A stretch of 64,000 nt of DNA from Methylophilus sp. TWE2. Lineage in GTDB: Bacteria; Pseudomonadota; Gammaproteobacteria; Burkholderiales; Methylophilaceae. The notes below the pieces were generated by a model. It was not told the origin of the DNA. It saw only the letters and a list, made by a program, of their open reading frames with translations, and ran no database searches. Positions 1-8,914 of this stretch are shown one piece after another (the stretch's first letter is position 1; each line of letters opens with the position of its first letter). The position numbers were made by a program, and so were the translations under genes. Location of the stretch: NCBI RefSeq assembly GCF_001183865.1, contig NZ_CP012020.1, positions 2,475,839-2,539,838 of the forward strand, read 5' to 3'.

Positions 1-226
1 CGGTCGTGGTCAGGCTGCGCTGGTATAGCGTCGTAATACGCCCTGCCATATCGTCTGGCGGCAAGCCGGTATATTGCCAGGCCACTGCCACAATCGGGAT
101 CCGGATTTCGGGAAAAATATCGACCGGGCTACGGAACGCAGACAAGGTGCCAACAATTAAAATCAGCAGAGCCATGACCACAAAGGTGTACGGGCGCTTG
201 AGCGCGATGCCAACGACGTTAAACAT
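1..226 (-). CDS. RND efflux transporter permease subunit, N-terminal fragment
   Basis: Only the first 75 residues lie in the window; the gene continues past the left edge. The start is the ATG at 226, read leftward. The protein opens with an N-terminal cytoplasmic stretch (LKRPYTFVV), a first membrane helix (residues about 12-30) and then the periplasmic start DIFPEIRIP...YTGLPPDDMAGR, the standard beginning of AcrB/MexB-type inner-membrane proton-driven drug exporters. Its start overlaps the stop of the DedA-rhodanese gene by 8 bases, so the two are probably translated together. Substrate and periplasmic partner cannot be judged from this fragment. Confidence 0.85.
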   Translation of the reverse strand, partial: MFNVVGIALKRPYTFVVMALLILIVGTLSAFRSPVDIFPEIRIPIVAVAWQYTGLPPDDMAGRITTLYQRSLTTT

Positions 227-1178
227 GTATTTCTCTCGCCATGCGTTCTTTTTCCAGCGTCGTCACTTCAAATCCGGCGTCGCGCCAGGCATCAATCCCG
301 CCCGTCAAGGGACGGATATTGCGATAGCCTCGGCCAATGAGTTTTTTGGCCACCTTGGCCGCCGTCACTTCATTAGGGCAGGAACAATACAACACCACTG
401 GGGCATCTTCATCAATCTCCAGCACCAACTGGTCAACATCTTCCAGCGTCACAAACTGGGCACCAGGAATCCAGCCATCATCAATCAGGTGTTTTGCCCG
501 CGTATCAAGGATCACTGGTGCAGCGCCGTTATTAAGCATGGCATTTAATTCGTCGACACTGATGCGTGCCATGCGCAGACTTTTGATAAAACGCTGCCTG
601 TCCCACCACTTGGAAGCAATAAATGCAGCTAGCAAGACCAGCACCAGCAGCGTGCCCCATTTACCCATTTCAACCAGCGTGAGCATCAGCTCATCAATGG
701 CTGAACTGAACAAATTACCTAGCCATAGCGCCGACCCTGCCCATAGTAAGGCACCCAGACCATCCATCAAGGCAAACAGCCAGTAACGTGTGCCTGAAGA
801 ACCTGCCAAAGCGCTGGAAATCGATGCGAAGCCTGGAATAAACTTACAGACCAATAAAGCGGGCGGGCCAAATTTCAGGTACAAGGCCTCGGTTTGCCGT
901 ACACAGGTATCAGGTGATAAAGAAATTTTGCATAGCTTGCCCATGACACGTTTGCCATATTTGCGCCCGGCTCTATACCAAACGGAATCTGCAGCCAGCG
1001 CAGCAATCATGGCTACCAGCAACATGGTCTCCCAGGAATATTGGCCATTACCGATGAGCACGCCTGCCAGCAATAAGGTGGGATAAGCCGGTAAGGGTAA
1101 GCCCATTTGTTCCAGAAACACGCTGGCAAACACAATCAGCAAGCCATATTGCTGTATCAACTCAAGAACGGTATGCAT
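219..1178 (-). CDS. DedA-family membrane protein fused to a rhodanese domain
   Basis: A 319-residue protein. Residues 1-190 form a DedA/SNARE-associated domain: an N-terminal re-entrant region (QMGLPLPAYPTLLLAG), the conserved GRKYG and KFIPGFASISSALAG stretches, and several membrane helices. DedA proteins are inner-membrane proteins linked to lipid carrier flipping and envelope homeostasis. Residues about 215-310 form a rhodanese domain with a probable active-site loop YCSCPNEVTAA, where a Cys could carry a persulfide. This fusion is found in beta- and gamma-proteobacteria, but its role is not established. The gene lies just downstream of the Ca2+/H+ antiporter gene on the same strand and overlaps the RND gene. 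Confidence 0.88.
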   Translation of the reverse strand: MHTVLELIQQYGLLIVFASVFLEQMGLPLPAYPTLLLAGVLIGNGQYSWETMLLVAMIAALAADSVWYRAGRKYGKRVMGKLCKISLSPDTCVRQTEALYLKFGPPALLVCKFIPGFASISSALAGSSGTRYWLFALMDGLGALLWAGSALWLGNLFSSAIDELMLTLVEMGKWGTLLVLVLLAAFIASKWWDRQRFIKSLRMARISVDELNAMLNNGAAPVILDTRAKHLIDDGWIPGAQFVTLEDVDQLVLEIDEDAPVVLYCSCPNEVTAAKVAKKLIGRGYRNIRPLTGGIDAWRDAGFEVTTLEKERMAREIHV

Positions 1179-1206
1179 AACAAGGTTATTTCATTTCAAA
1201 AAATCA

Positions 1207-2298
1207 TTACATGCCCAATGCGGCCAGCATGGCAAATGCCATAAACAATACAAAATGCGTCATGCCTTCAATCGCATTGGTTTCGCCATCATGCAAATTA
1301 ATCGTGGCAACGATCAGGGTCAGGAACGTCATCACCATCTGTGTCGGCGACAAGCCCACAATCAACGGCCTGTCCTCAATCAGTGCAATCGCCTCAATCA
1401 CCGGCACCGTCAAGATCACGGTAGACAAGGTGGCGCCCAGCGCAATATTGACCACCGTTTGCATGCGGTCATTGACTGCAGCCTTCAAGGCTGTCAGCAC
1501 TTCCGGGCTGGCAGCAATAATGGCAACCACAATGGCAGCGACGATTGGTGGCACCCCGCTGCCGGTTAATCCCGCATCCATATGCTTGCTCATTTCCTCG
1601 GACAGGAAACCAATCGTAATGATGCCAGCCAGTATGTAAAGAATGGAAAATTTAACATTGGCACTGATAGCCTTGGGCATGCCGACAGATGTGTGAGACT
1701 GATGCTGGTCACGGTAACTAAAATAATTACGATGGCGCCCGGTTTGCATCTTTAAAAACAGGGCATAAAACACACTCATGGTAACGATGGTGAACATCGA
1801 ATACAAACGCCAGTGTTCTTGCGGCAAGAAGGCAGGCAAGGCCATGGAAATCCCCAGGGCCGTCATGATCATGACAATATAGGTATTGCCAGAGTTAACG
1901 TTGTACTCCACCTCACCATATTTGATGCCGCCCACAATCGCGCACAGTCCAAGAATGCCGTTGATATCCAGCATCACTGCCGAATAAATCGCGTCCCTGG
2001 CCAGCGTGGTCGATGAGGTATGGCTGAGCATCATGACAATAATCACCACTTCGATGACAACTGCACTGATGGTGAGTATCATCGTGCCATAAGGCTCTTT
2101 GAGCCGTTCGGCCACATACTCCACCTGGAAGGACAGCTGAAACGCCAGGTTTATGATCAGTAACACAAACAGGATGGAAATCACCAGCGATTCAGGCTGG
2201 CCGATGTGCATGATCTTATCGGCTTGCGCCAATGCCAGGTAAGCAATGATAGAAATCAGCAGGGACAACAGGCTCTGGGGTGGTTTTTCTGCAAGCAT
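1207..2298 (-). CDS. chaA: Calcium/proton antiporter of the ChaA family
   Basis: A 363-residue integral membrane protein with about 10-11 hydrophobic segments. It has the two internally related CaCA-type repeats; helices such as ILTISAVVIEVVIIVMM and GATLSTVILTVPVIEAIAL carry the buried acidic residues expected to bind cation. The acidic/His-poor loop in the middle (about residues 190-205) is cytosolic. ChaA-type proteins expel Ca2+ or Na+ in exchange for protons, mostly at alkaline pH. The length matches the E. coli family. The gene is 28 bases upstream of the DedA-rhodanese gene, so they may be cotranscribed. The gene symbol is assigned by family resemblance only. Confidence 0.82.
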   Translation of the reverse strand: MLAEKPPQSLLSLLISIIAYLALAQADKIMHIGQPESLVISILFVLLIINLAFQLSFQVEYVAERLKEPYGTMILTISAVVIEVVIIVMMLSHTSSTTLARDAIYSAVMLDINGILGLCAIVGGIKYGEVEYNVNSGNTYIVMIMTALGISMALPAFLPQEHWRLYSMFTIVTMSVFYALFLKMQTGRHRNYFSYRDQHQSHTSVGMPKAISANVKFSILYILAGIITIGFLSEEMSKHMDAGLTGSGVPPIVAAIVVAIIAASPEVLTALKAAVNDRMQTVVNIALGATLSTVILTVPVIEAIALIEDRPLIVGLSPTQMVMTFLTLIVATINLHDGETNAIEGMTHFVLFMAFAMLAALGM

Positions 2299-2334
2299 GC
2301 ACTTACTTTGTGATCAATGAAGTTCCATCTTAAC

Positions 2335-2360
2335 AGAGACTGCCAGAATCTCCAGTCTCT
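2335..2360. other. Hairpin between the alcohol dehydrogenase and antiporter genes
   Basis: AGAGACTG and CAGTCTCT form an 8-bp perfect stem with a 10-nt spacer. No T-run follows on either strand, so it is not a typical intrinsic terminator. It could be a processing or attenuation site, or chance. Confidence 0.3.
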
Positions 2361-2411
2361 GGACACGCCTTGCTCACTGACAGGTACACTCGTCGTATTC
2401 CTGTAGCGTGA

Positions 2412-3461
2412 TCATTCAGAGACTTTCAGCGAAGTAATATCAATCACAAAGCGGTATTTCACATCACTTTTGAGCATGCGTTCGTAAGCATCATTAATGT
2501 CGCTGGCAGCGATCATTTCCACATCACTAACAATATTATACTTGCCGCAAAAATCCAGCATTTCCTGCGTTTCGGCGATGCCACCAATCAATGAGCCGGC
2601 GACATGACGGCGTTTGGTGATGAGGTTGGCACCATGAACATCGACGGGATCCAGCGGACCGACCAGAACGATGGTTTTATCACGCTTGAGTAAACCGATA
2701 TATGGATTCAGGTCATGCGCAACCGGCACTGTATCGATAATCAGGTCAAAGCTGGCCGCATGTTTGGCCATGTCATCGGCATTTTTGGAGATCAGTACTT
2801 CATGTGCACCCAACCGGGTGGCATCAGCAGCTTTGCTGGCGGAGGTGGTAATCATGACCACATGTGCTCCCATGGCAGCGGCCAGCTTGACACCCATATG
2901 CCCCAGTCCGCCAAGGCCGATAATGCCGACTTTCTGGCCTGGCTGCACATTCCAGTGACGTAACGGGGAGTAGAGGGTAATCCCAGCGCACAGCAACGGG
3001 GCGACCGCTTTGGTATCCAGGTTTTCCGGTACGCTGACAACAAAGTTTTCATCCACTGTGATGCGTTCGGCATAGCCGCCAAAGGTCAGGCCGCCATGTT
3101 TTGGATCTTTGGCGTTATAGGTAAACACTGTATTGTCGCAGTATTGCTCTTCACCCGCATGACACTCTTCGCAGTGGCGGCAGGAGTCGACCATACAGCC
3201 GACCCCAACCAATTGCCCCAGCTTGAATTTGGTGACATGACTGCCCACTTTATTCACGCGCCCCACAATCTCGTGGCCAGGCACCATGGGATACAAGGAT
3301 CCACCGCCCCACTCGTTTCTTGCCTGGTGGATATCCGAGTGGCAAATCCCGCAATACTCAATATCAATCAATACGTCGTGCGGCCCTGGCTCGCGGCGGT
3401 CTATCGTCATCGGTGCAACAGGGGTGGTGGCATTTTGCACACCGTAGGCAGCAGTTCTCAT
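2412..3461 (-). CDS. Zinc-dependent NAD(P) alcohol dehydrogenase (YahK/cinnamyl-alcohol type)
   Basis: About 349 residues, a medium-chain dehydrogenase/reductase. The catalytic zinc ligands are visible (CGICHSD, and GHE in PGHEIVGRV). The structural zinc is bound by four Cys in the CMVDSCRHCEECHAGEEQYC loop, and the Rossmann GLGGLGHMG motif binds NAD(P). Members reduce aldehydes to alcohols in the cytosol; the YahK subgroup prefers NADPH. I place the start at the ATG at 3461 because GGAG lies 6 bases ahead of it; the reading frame stays open with in-frame GTG/ATG to 3479. An AraC-type regulator lies directly upstream on the same strand, a common pairing for aldehyde-responsive reductases. Confidence 0.92.
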   Translation of the reverse strand: MRTAAYGVQNATTPVAPMTIDRREPGPHDVLIDIEYCGICHSDIHQARNEWGGGSLYPMVPGHEIVGRVNKVGSHVTKFKLGQLVGVGCMVDSCRHCEECHAGEEQYCDNTVFTYNAKDPKHGGLTFGGYAERITVDENFVVSVPENLDTKAVAPLLCAGITLYSPLRHWNVQPGQKVGIIGLGGLGHMGVKLAAAMGAHVVMITTSASKAADATRLGAHEVLISKNADDMAKHAASFDLIIDTVPVAHDLNPYIGLLKRDKTIVLVGPLDPVDVHGANLITKRRHVAGSLIGGIAETQEMLDFCGKYNIVSDVEMIAASDINDAYERMLKSDVKYRFVIDITSLKVSE

Positions 3462-3608
3462 CGTCATCTCCATCAACACTCAACTTAAAAGAGGCGGCTC
3501 TCCACGTTAACCATCAAAGTCTAAAAGAACAGGCATGAAAAGCATTGCCTGCTTTTCTTTAAAAATTGCCTAAAGCTATTTTTTTATGGCAGCTCGTACA
3601 CCCGAGCC

Positions 3609-4574
3609 CTACTGCTGCACAGTCACATATCTCGCTGCAGCGTCACTCGGATGTGTGATCAGGGCACTACGCACGGCATTCACTTCTTCCATCGGACTTT
3701 TGCCAAACATGCGCTTAAACTCGCGGCTAAATTGCGAGGCACTTTCATAGCCCACCTTATTGGCCGCCAAGGTAGCATTCAATCCATCCTGCACCATCAG
3801 CAACCGCGCTTTGTGCAAACGCGTCATCTTGAGGTACTGGATAGGGGATGTTGCGGTCACATCCCTAAACGCTGCGTGAAATGAAGGCACACTCATGGTA
3901 GATTCTGCAGCCAGCTTGTCCACATTCAGCGCCTTGTCATATTCCGCATGTATCAGCCGTAATGCCTTGCTGATCTTGCCCATATTATTGTGCGTACTGT
4001 GCGCGGCCAAAATTGCCGACGCTTGTGATGTCTGCAGAATACGGTAATGAATCTCGCGAATAATGGCGTGGCCAAGCACGGTCGCATCCGTCTTTGACTG
4101 CAGGCATTCCAGCAGCCTGACTACGGCATTGGACAACCTGGCATCCAGCGCCGTCGAAGTAATACCGCTCCTGCCATTAATCTGCACTGGGGAGGCATGC
4201 TCTACGCTGAGTAGCAACTCTGAAATCATGGACAAGTTGATGCGGATTGAAATCGCCAGCAATGGCTCTTCTGCCGAGGCAATCGTTTCACTCTCAAATG
4301 GCAAGGGTACCGATAAAATCAGAAACTGCTGCGGATTATATTGATAAACCTCACCGCCCAAATATCCGATCTTTCTTCCCTGACACACAAACACGATGCT
4401 AGGTTCATAAAAAACCGGGCTCCGTGGGATGGTCCTGTTCCAGCGCATCAGTTTGACGCCATCGAGTGCCGTCAGGGTAAATCCTTCTGTTGGCGTCAAG
4501 GCAGATAACAGCGCAATGGTTTTGTCTCTGTCATGCGCATACCAGCATTCTTGATTGCTCATCTCATTACGCAT
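3609..4574 (-). CDS. AraC-family transcriptional regulator (AraC_N type)
   Basis: 321 residues. Residues about 25-190 are the AraC_N cupin-like sensor (VFYEPSIVFVCQGRK, QFLILSVPLPFE). The C-terminal third holds two helix-turn-helix motifs, with the typical second motif VGYESASQFSREFKRMFGKSP. This subfamily commonly sits next to, and activates, aldehyde or alcohol oxidoreductases. The alcohol dehydrogenase gene lies 147 bases downstream and the sorbosone-dehydrogenase-like gene is divergent, so both are candidate targets. In-frame ATGs at 4574 and 4562 are both possible starts. Confidence 0.9.
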   Translation of the reverse strand: MRNEMSNQECWYAHDRDKTIALLSALTPTEGFTLTALDGVKLMRWNRTIPRSPVFYEPSIVFVCQGRKIGYLGGEVYQYNPQQFLILSVPLPFESETIASAEEPLLAISIRINLSMISELLLSVEHASPVQINGRSGITSTALDARLSNAVVRLLECLQSKTDATVLGHAIIREIHYRILQTSQASAILAAHSTHNNMGKISKALRLIHAEYDKALNVDKLAAESTMSVPSFHAAFRDVTATSPIQYLKMTRLHKARLLMVQDGLNATLAANKVGYESASQFSREFKRMFGKSPMEEVNAVRSALITHPSDAAARYVTVQQ

Positions 4575-4748
4575 CTAGAATAATCAGGCATAAATAATAC
4601 CTCCAATGATCTCTATTTGAGTGTCATGCAATAGAATTAGGCAAACATTTAATATTTTTTAAACTTACAGCCGCTGCCCAGACTCCGTACACTAGAGATA
4701 CGCACTTTGTATTGGTTTCAATATTGTTGGAGAAAAAGGATAGTCGTG

Positions 4749-6683
4749 ATGAAAAATAAATTAATAACAGGCCTGATCGCCTCCGTGTTCGCAACCCTGG
4801 CTGCGTCGGCCTGGGCAGATATCAACGATGTGCGCGCCAACTTGGGCAAACTGAATGTACCGGACGGCTTTCATGTGGACGTCTACGCAGAAGTGCCGGG
4901 CGCTCGCCAAATGACCTTGGGTACCAATGGCAATGTTTACGTCGGCACACGCGGCAACAAGGTTTATGCAGTCGTGGATAAAAACAAAGACCACAAGGCA
5001 GACCAAGTGGTCGCGATTCTGGACGATCTGAATGTTGGTAATGGTGTCGCCATGATAGACGGACACCTTTATGTGGCAGAACAGCAGCGTATCACACGCT
5101 ACGCCGCGCCCGATTTTGATTTGACCCTGCCTTTCAAGGCCATGCGCGAAGTCGTCTATGACAAGCTGCCCGACAAAGCCCACCATGGCTGGCGTTACCT
5201 GGCAGCCGGTCCTGATAACAAGCTTTACGTTACCATAGGCGCACCTTGCAACATTTGTGATCCGTCAGGGATAGAGGCCTCAATTATCCGCATGAATACC
5301 GATGGCAGCCAAGTGGAAACCTTTGCCAAGGGCGTGCGTAACTCTGTGGGCATGGACTTCCAGCCCAGCACCAATACTCTGTTTTTTACCGATAACGGTG
5401 TAGACCTGTTGGGTGCCGATGTGCCACATGACGAGTTGAATGCTGCCCCTAAAGCCGGGTTGCATTTTGGTTTCCCATATTTTGCCGGTGGCGATGCGCG
5501 TGACCCAAAATGGAAAGACAAAACACCACCCGCAGTCACCAAGCCGGTGGCTGAATTCCAGGCACATAGTGCCAACCTGGGCTTTAAGTTTTATACCGGC
5601 AAGCAGTTTCCGGCCGAATACCAGGGCAACGCCGTGATTGCGCAACATGGCTCATGGAACCGCAAAGTCCCGGTGGGCTACCAGTTAGTGCGCGTGTCAT
5701 TTGATGCCCAACACCAGGTCAAGGAAACCAAGCCATTTATTGATGGCTGGCTGAGTGCAGAAGGGGAAGTCTGGGGTCGCCCAAACGATGTTCTGCAACT
5801 GCCGGATGGCTCGTTGCTGGTATCTGACGATTACAATGGCGTCATTTACCGTGTCAGCTATGATGGCAAAGCCCAGAACGCAAAGACAAGCCCCACCGAA
5901 GCCAATACCTTGAGCGGTTTTGTGATGCCGGAATCCGTCTTTGCGACCCCTGAAGGGGTGACTTATCTCTCTGAGATCGGTGAGTTTGGCAAGCTGGGCG
6001 ATGGCAAAATTACACGCATTGCCGCTGATGGCACACGTTCCCCTCTGGCTGATGGCTTAAATGACCCGAAAGGCCTGGATGTATTTAATAGCCAACTCTA
6101 TGTGGCTGATATGGATCGCGTGGTCCGCATTGATACCCAAAGCGGGGCGCAAACCGTGTTCGCGGCAGCGAGTGCTTTCCCGCAAAAACCGGTGTTCCTC
6201 AATGACATTGAAATCGATGGCCTGGGCAATGTGTATGTCTCTGACAGTGGCGATGACCATGGCAATGGCGCTGGCATCTTCAAAATTTCCCCGACTGGCA
6301 AAGTGACACAGATACTGAAAGCCAAAGCAGGCATTCAGCGCCCGAATGGCTTACTCATGGATGGCCCTGACCGTTTGCTGGTCGCCGATTTTGGTACCGG
6401 TAAACTCTTCAGCATCCAGGTTGGCAGCAAAAAAACCACGGTCACCTTGCTGAATCAGGGCTTTGGTGGGGCCGATGGCCTGATCCGCGACGCAAATGGT
6501 TTGCTCTACGTAAGTGACTGGGCTGGTGGCAATGTCTGGCAACTGGTAGAGCCTAAAGCGACGCCGCAACGCATCATTCAGGGCTACCAGTCGGCGGCGG
6601 ATATCAGCCTCTCAGCAGATGGAAAATCACTGCTGATTCCTGATATGAAAGCTGGCACACTGCATCGTCTTCCAATTAAATAG
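4749..6683 (+). CDS. Exported PQQ-type sorbosone/glucose dehydrogenase-like protein with second NHL-like propeller
   Basis: 644 residues from the ATG at 4749, chosen because a GGAG lies upstream and the protein then begins with a clear signal peptide (MKNKLITGLIASVFATLAASAWA). Residues about 25-385 are a glucose/sorbosone dehydrogenase beta-propeller (NVYVGTRGNKVYAV, HHGWRYLAAGPDNKLYV, GVRNSVGMDFQP, HGSWNRKVPVGY, SDDYNGVIYRV), the fold that binds PQQ and oxidises aldoses in the periplasm. Residues about 400-640 form a second propeller of NHL/SMP-30 type (LNDIEIDGLGNVYVSDSGD, NGLLMDGPDRLLVADFGTG). A similar two-propeller layout occurs in methylotrophs, but its substrate is unknown. No cytochrome c motif is present, so electrons must go to a separate carrier. 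Confidence 0.85.
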   Translation: MKNKLITGLIASVFATLAASAWADINDVRANLGKLNVPDGFHVDVYAEVPGARQMTLGTNGNVYVGTRGNKVYAVVDKNKDHKADQVVAILDDLNVGNGVAMIDGHLYVAEQQRITRYAAPDFDLTLPFKAMREVVYDKLPDKAHHGWRYLAAGPDNKLYVTIGAPCNICDPSGIEASIIRMNTDGSQVETFAKGVRNSVGMDFQPSTNTLFFTDNGVDLLGADVPHDELNAAPKAGLHFGFPYFAGGDARDPKWKDKTPPAVTKPVAEFQAHSANLGFKFYTGKQFPAEYQGNAVIAQHGSWNRKVPVGYQLVRVSFDAQHQVKETKPFIDGWLSAEGEVWGRPNDVLQLPDGSLLVSDDYNGVIYRVSYDGKAQNAKTSPTEANTLSGFVMPESVFATPEGVTYLSEIGEFGKLGDGKITRIAADGTRSPLADGLNDPKGLDVFNSQLYVADMDRVVRIDTQSGAQTVFAAASAFPQKPVFLNDIEIDGLGNVYVSDSGDDHGNGAGIFKISPTGKVTQILKAKAGIQRPNGLLMDGPDRLLVADFGTGKLFSIQVGSKKTTVTLLNQGFGGADGLIRDANGLLYVSDWAGGNVWQLVEPKATPQRIIQGYQSAADISLSADGKSLLIPDMKAGTLHRLPIK

Positions 6684-6693
6684 TCTGTTCAAC

Positions 6694-6721
6694 AAGCCCG
6701 GGATTAACCGGGCTTTTTTAT
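6694..6721 (+). terminator. Intrinsic terminator after the sorbosone-dehydrogenase-like gene
   Basis: An AAGCCCGG / CCGGGCTT stem with a short A/T loop, followed by TTTTTT, lies 11 bases after the stop codon. Confidence 0.85.
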
Positions 6722-6820
6722 TCCCAAAAGCAGGCGGCTCTATGTCACAATGACAGCACAGGCCTGCCTGCAGGCGGCCTTAAACTCGAATAATATTTAC
6801 TTTTTTGTTTGGAGACTTTC

Positions 6821-7108
6821 ATGACTAAATTGCTGATGGCATTGTTGCTGTCCTGTGCCTGTTTATCTGCTTATGCCGGTACACAACAGGAAAAAATGAA
6901 AACCTGTAACGCAGACGCGAAAGCCAAAGCTTTGGCCGGTGATGAACGCAAAGCCTTTATGAAACAATGTTTGTCTGCCGACGGTGCGAAATCTGGCCTG
7001 ACCGCACAGCAGGAAAGAATGAAAACCTGTAATGCAGATGCGAAAACCAAAGCCTTGGCCGGTGATGAACGCAAAGCCTTTATGAAAACCTGCCTGTCTG
7101 GCAAATAA
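6821..7108 (+). CDS. Small exported PsiF-repeat protein
   Basis: 95 residues from the ATG at 6821, with GGAG 7-10 bases upstream. It has a signal peptide (MTKLLMALLLSCACLSAYA) and then two nearly identical 33-residue PsiF repeats (QEKMKTCNADAKAKALAGDE and QERMKTCNADAKTKALAGDE, each followed by RKAFMKxCLS). Each repeat contributes two Cys that probably form a disulfide in the periplasm. The family is named after an E. coli phosphate-starvation-inducible protein, but no biochemical function is known. The gene is a single unit, with a strong terminator directly after it. Confidence 0.9.
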   Translation: MTKLLMALLLSCACLSAYAGTQQEKMKTCNADAKAKALAGDERKAFMKQCLSADGAKSGLTAQQERMKTCNADAKTKALAGDERKAFMKTCLSGK

Positions 7109-7133
7109 GTTTCTCAATAAAACCTAGACCTTA

Positions 7134-7163
7134 AAAGCCTGTTGCACTGCAACAGGCTTTTTT
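7134..7163 (+). terminator. Intrinsic terminator after the PsiF-repeat gene
   Basis: The stem GCCTGTTGC / GCAACAGGC has a 3-nt loop and is extended by flanking A/T pairs. TTTTTT follows. Confidence 0.9.
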
Positions 7164-7305
7164 ATTATTTTTTTCAACGTTCACCTAAAGTTCTTTTTTA
7201 TTCTGCCGTTAAACCAGTTAGCCATTTTTGCAACCACCTTTTTTATCCTATTGATAATGGGTGCGATCGCTGAAAACCATATGTCTCACCTTAAGACAGA
7301 ATAGT

Positions 7306-8883
7306 ATGAATACTCACATTAAAATAGTTGCAGGCAAACTTTTCTTGGCCATGATAGCGCTGGGACACCAGAGCGCTTCTGCTATCACCCACCATGTGCC
7401 AGCTCACACTGGTTTCAGCGTTCACCCAGTCGTGATTGAAACCGCCATCACGGTCATTTCGCTGCTGTGCATATTACTGCTTTACCAGTTCTGGCGTTTT
7501 TACCAAAAAGCCAAAAGCCGTGAAGCTGACATCCGTGAGCAAATCTGGCGTCAAGCGAATTATGACTACCTGACACAACTCCCCAACCGTTACCTGCTAC
7601 AGAGTTGTCTGGAAGAAGCCATTCTGGAGTGTTCCCAATCCGTTCAGCAACTGGGATTATTGCTGATCGACCTCGATGGCTTCAAAGATGTGAACGATGT
7701 TGCCGGCCATGCGATTGGTGATCGTTTATTGCAAAATGCCGCATTGCGTATTCAGTCTTGCGCACGTAATGGCGATACGACAGCCAAGTTGGGGGGAGAC
7801 GAGTTTGTGGTGGTCGTTCCAAAATTACTTAATCTCAAGGAACTGCATCAAATAGGGGCAAAAATCGTAGACAGTATACGTTCGCCATTTCATATTGATG
7901 ATAATCAGTACTTTGTCACCGCCAGCATTGGTATTGCCGTCTTTCCAGACCACAGTACGTCTGGCGAAGAATTGATGATGTTTGCTGACCAAGCCTTGTA
8001 CGCCGCCAAACGTGCTGGCAAAAACCAGTATCAATTTTTTACGCAGATGATGCAGCGCGAAATCCGCGAACGTATTTTGTTGACGCACGACCTGCGTTCG
8101 GCGGTGGCAAATGGCGAGTTGCACCTGGTCTACCAGCCTATCTTCCGTTTGCGAGACTTGGGATTGATCAAGGCAGAGGCACTGATCCGCTGGCAACATC
8201 CGACCCGGGGCAATATTCCGCCGGATGTATTCATTCCCCTGGCAGAAGAGTCCGGGCTCATTATTGAGATCGGCAGATGGATTTTCGACGAAGTATTACG
8301 TGATTTTTCAGCGATTGATCTGCTACGCCTGCGCGGGACGCAAATCAGCCTGAATATTTCCCCTGTGCAGTTTTCACATCCACAACACCTGATGGCATTT
8401 ATCAAGCGCTTGCAACGCACCAACATACCCTGTGAACGCTTCTGCTTCGAAATCACCGAGGGCTTGTTACTTGAACCTTCCAAAGCAATACAAGATACCT
8501 TGAAAACAGTGAGGCAGGCAGGCATCAAACTCTCAATCGACGATTTTGGTACGGGTTACTCTGCGCTGGGTTATCTCAAAAAATACCAAATTGATTATGT
8601 CAAAATTGACAAATCATTCATCAAAAACCTGGAGGTGGATAATTATGACTTTATTCTTTGCCGCTCCATCATCCAGATGGCACACGAACTGAATATCAAA
8701 CTGATTGCGGAAGGGGTAGAGAATGCTCGCCAGGAGAATATTCTCAAAGTGATGAACTGTGATTTTATCCAGGGCTTTTTACATGGCAAACCGGTCATGT
8801 TCAACTCGCTGCTGGATCAGGTTTATCAGCAAGGTGCCCACGACCGTATTCATCAACTGCTCAACAGCGAAACCAAGCATTAG
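7306..8883 (+). CDS. Membrane-anchored GGDEF-EAL c-di-GMP turnover protein
   Basis: 525 residues from the ATG at 7306; the frame is open from a GTG at 7261. The protein has an N-terminal signal-like segment, a short periplasmic loop (residues about 25-40), and one membrane helix (TAITVISLLCILLLY). A cytoplasmic GGDEF domain follows (intact LGGDEF near residue 164), then an EAL domain (intact EAL near residue 290, with EITEGLLL, DDFGTGYSALGYL, KIDKSFIKNL and IAEGVE). Both signatures look complete, so it could make or degrade cyclic di-GMP, with one activity probably dominant. There is no recognisable PAS or other sensor, so the short periplasmic loop may sense signals. It is transcribed alone and convergent with ctaB. 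Confidence 0.92.
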   Translation: MNTHIKIVAGKLFLAMIALGHQSASAITHHVPAHTGFSVHPVVIETAITVISLLCILLLYQFWRFYQKAKSREADIREQIWRQANYDYLTQLPNRYLLQSCLEEAILECSQSVQQLGLLLIDLDGFKDVNDVAGHAIGDRLLQNAALRIQSCARNGDTTAKLGGDEFVVVVPKLLNLKELHQIGAKIVDSIRSPFHIDDNQYFVTASIGIAVFPDHSTSGEELMMFADQALYAAKRAGKNQYQFFTQMMQREIRERILLTHDLRSAVANGELHLVYQPIFRLRDLGLIKAEALIRWQHPTRGNIPPDVFIPLAEESGLIIEIGRWIFDEVLRDFSAIDLLRLRGTQISLNISPVQFSHPQHLMAFIKRLQRTNIPCERFCFEITEGLLLEPSKAIQDTLKTVRQAGIKLSIDDFGTGYSALGYLKKYQIDYVKIDKSFIKNLEVDNYDFILCRSIIQMAHELNIKLIAEGVENARQENILKVMNCDFIQGFLHGKPVMFNSLLDQVYQQGAHDRIHQLLNSETKH

Positions 8884-8905
8884 GCATCCGTGCTTGCACG
8901 GATGC
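8884..8905. terminator. Hairpin between the GGDEF-EAL gene and ctaB
   Basis: A perfect inverted repeat (GCATCCGTGC / GCACGGATGC) begins at the stop codon of the GGDEF-EAL gene. There is no T-run. It lies between convergent genes, so it may act as a weak or Rho-assisted bidirectional terminator. Confidence 0.45.
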
Positions 8906-8914
8906 GCCATCTGG

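Noticed and set aside
6..548. 180-codon rightward open frame over the RND and DedA-rhodanese genes
   Set aside because: It lies antisense to two well-supported proteins and has no recognisable domain.
6821..7108. Direct repeats in the DNA of the PsiF gene
   Set aside because: They are explained by the duplicated protein repeat and are not a separate element.
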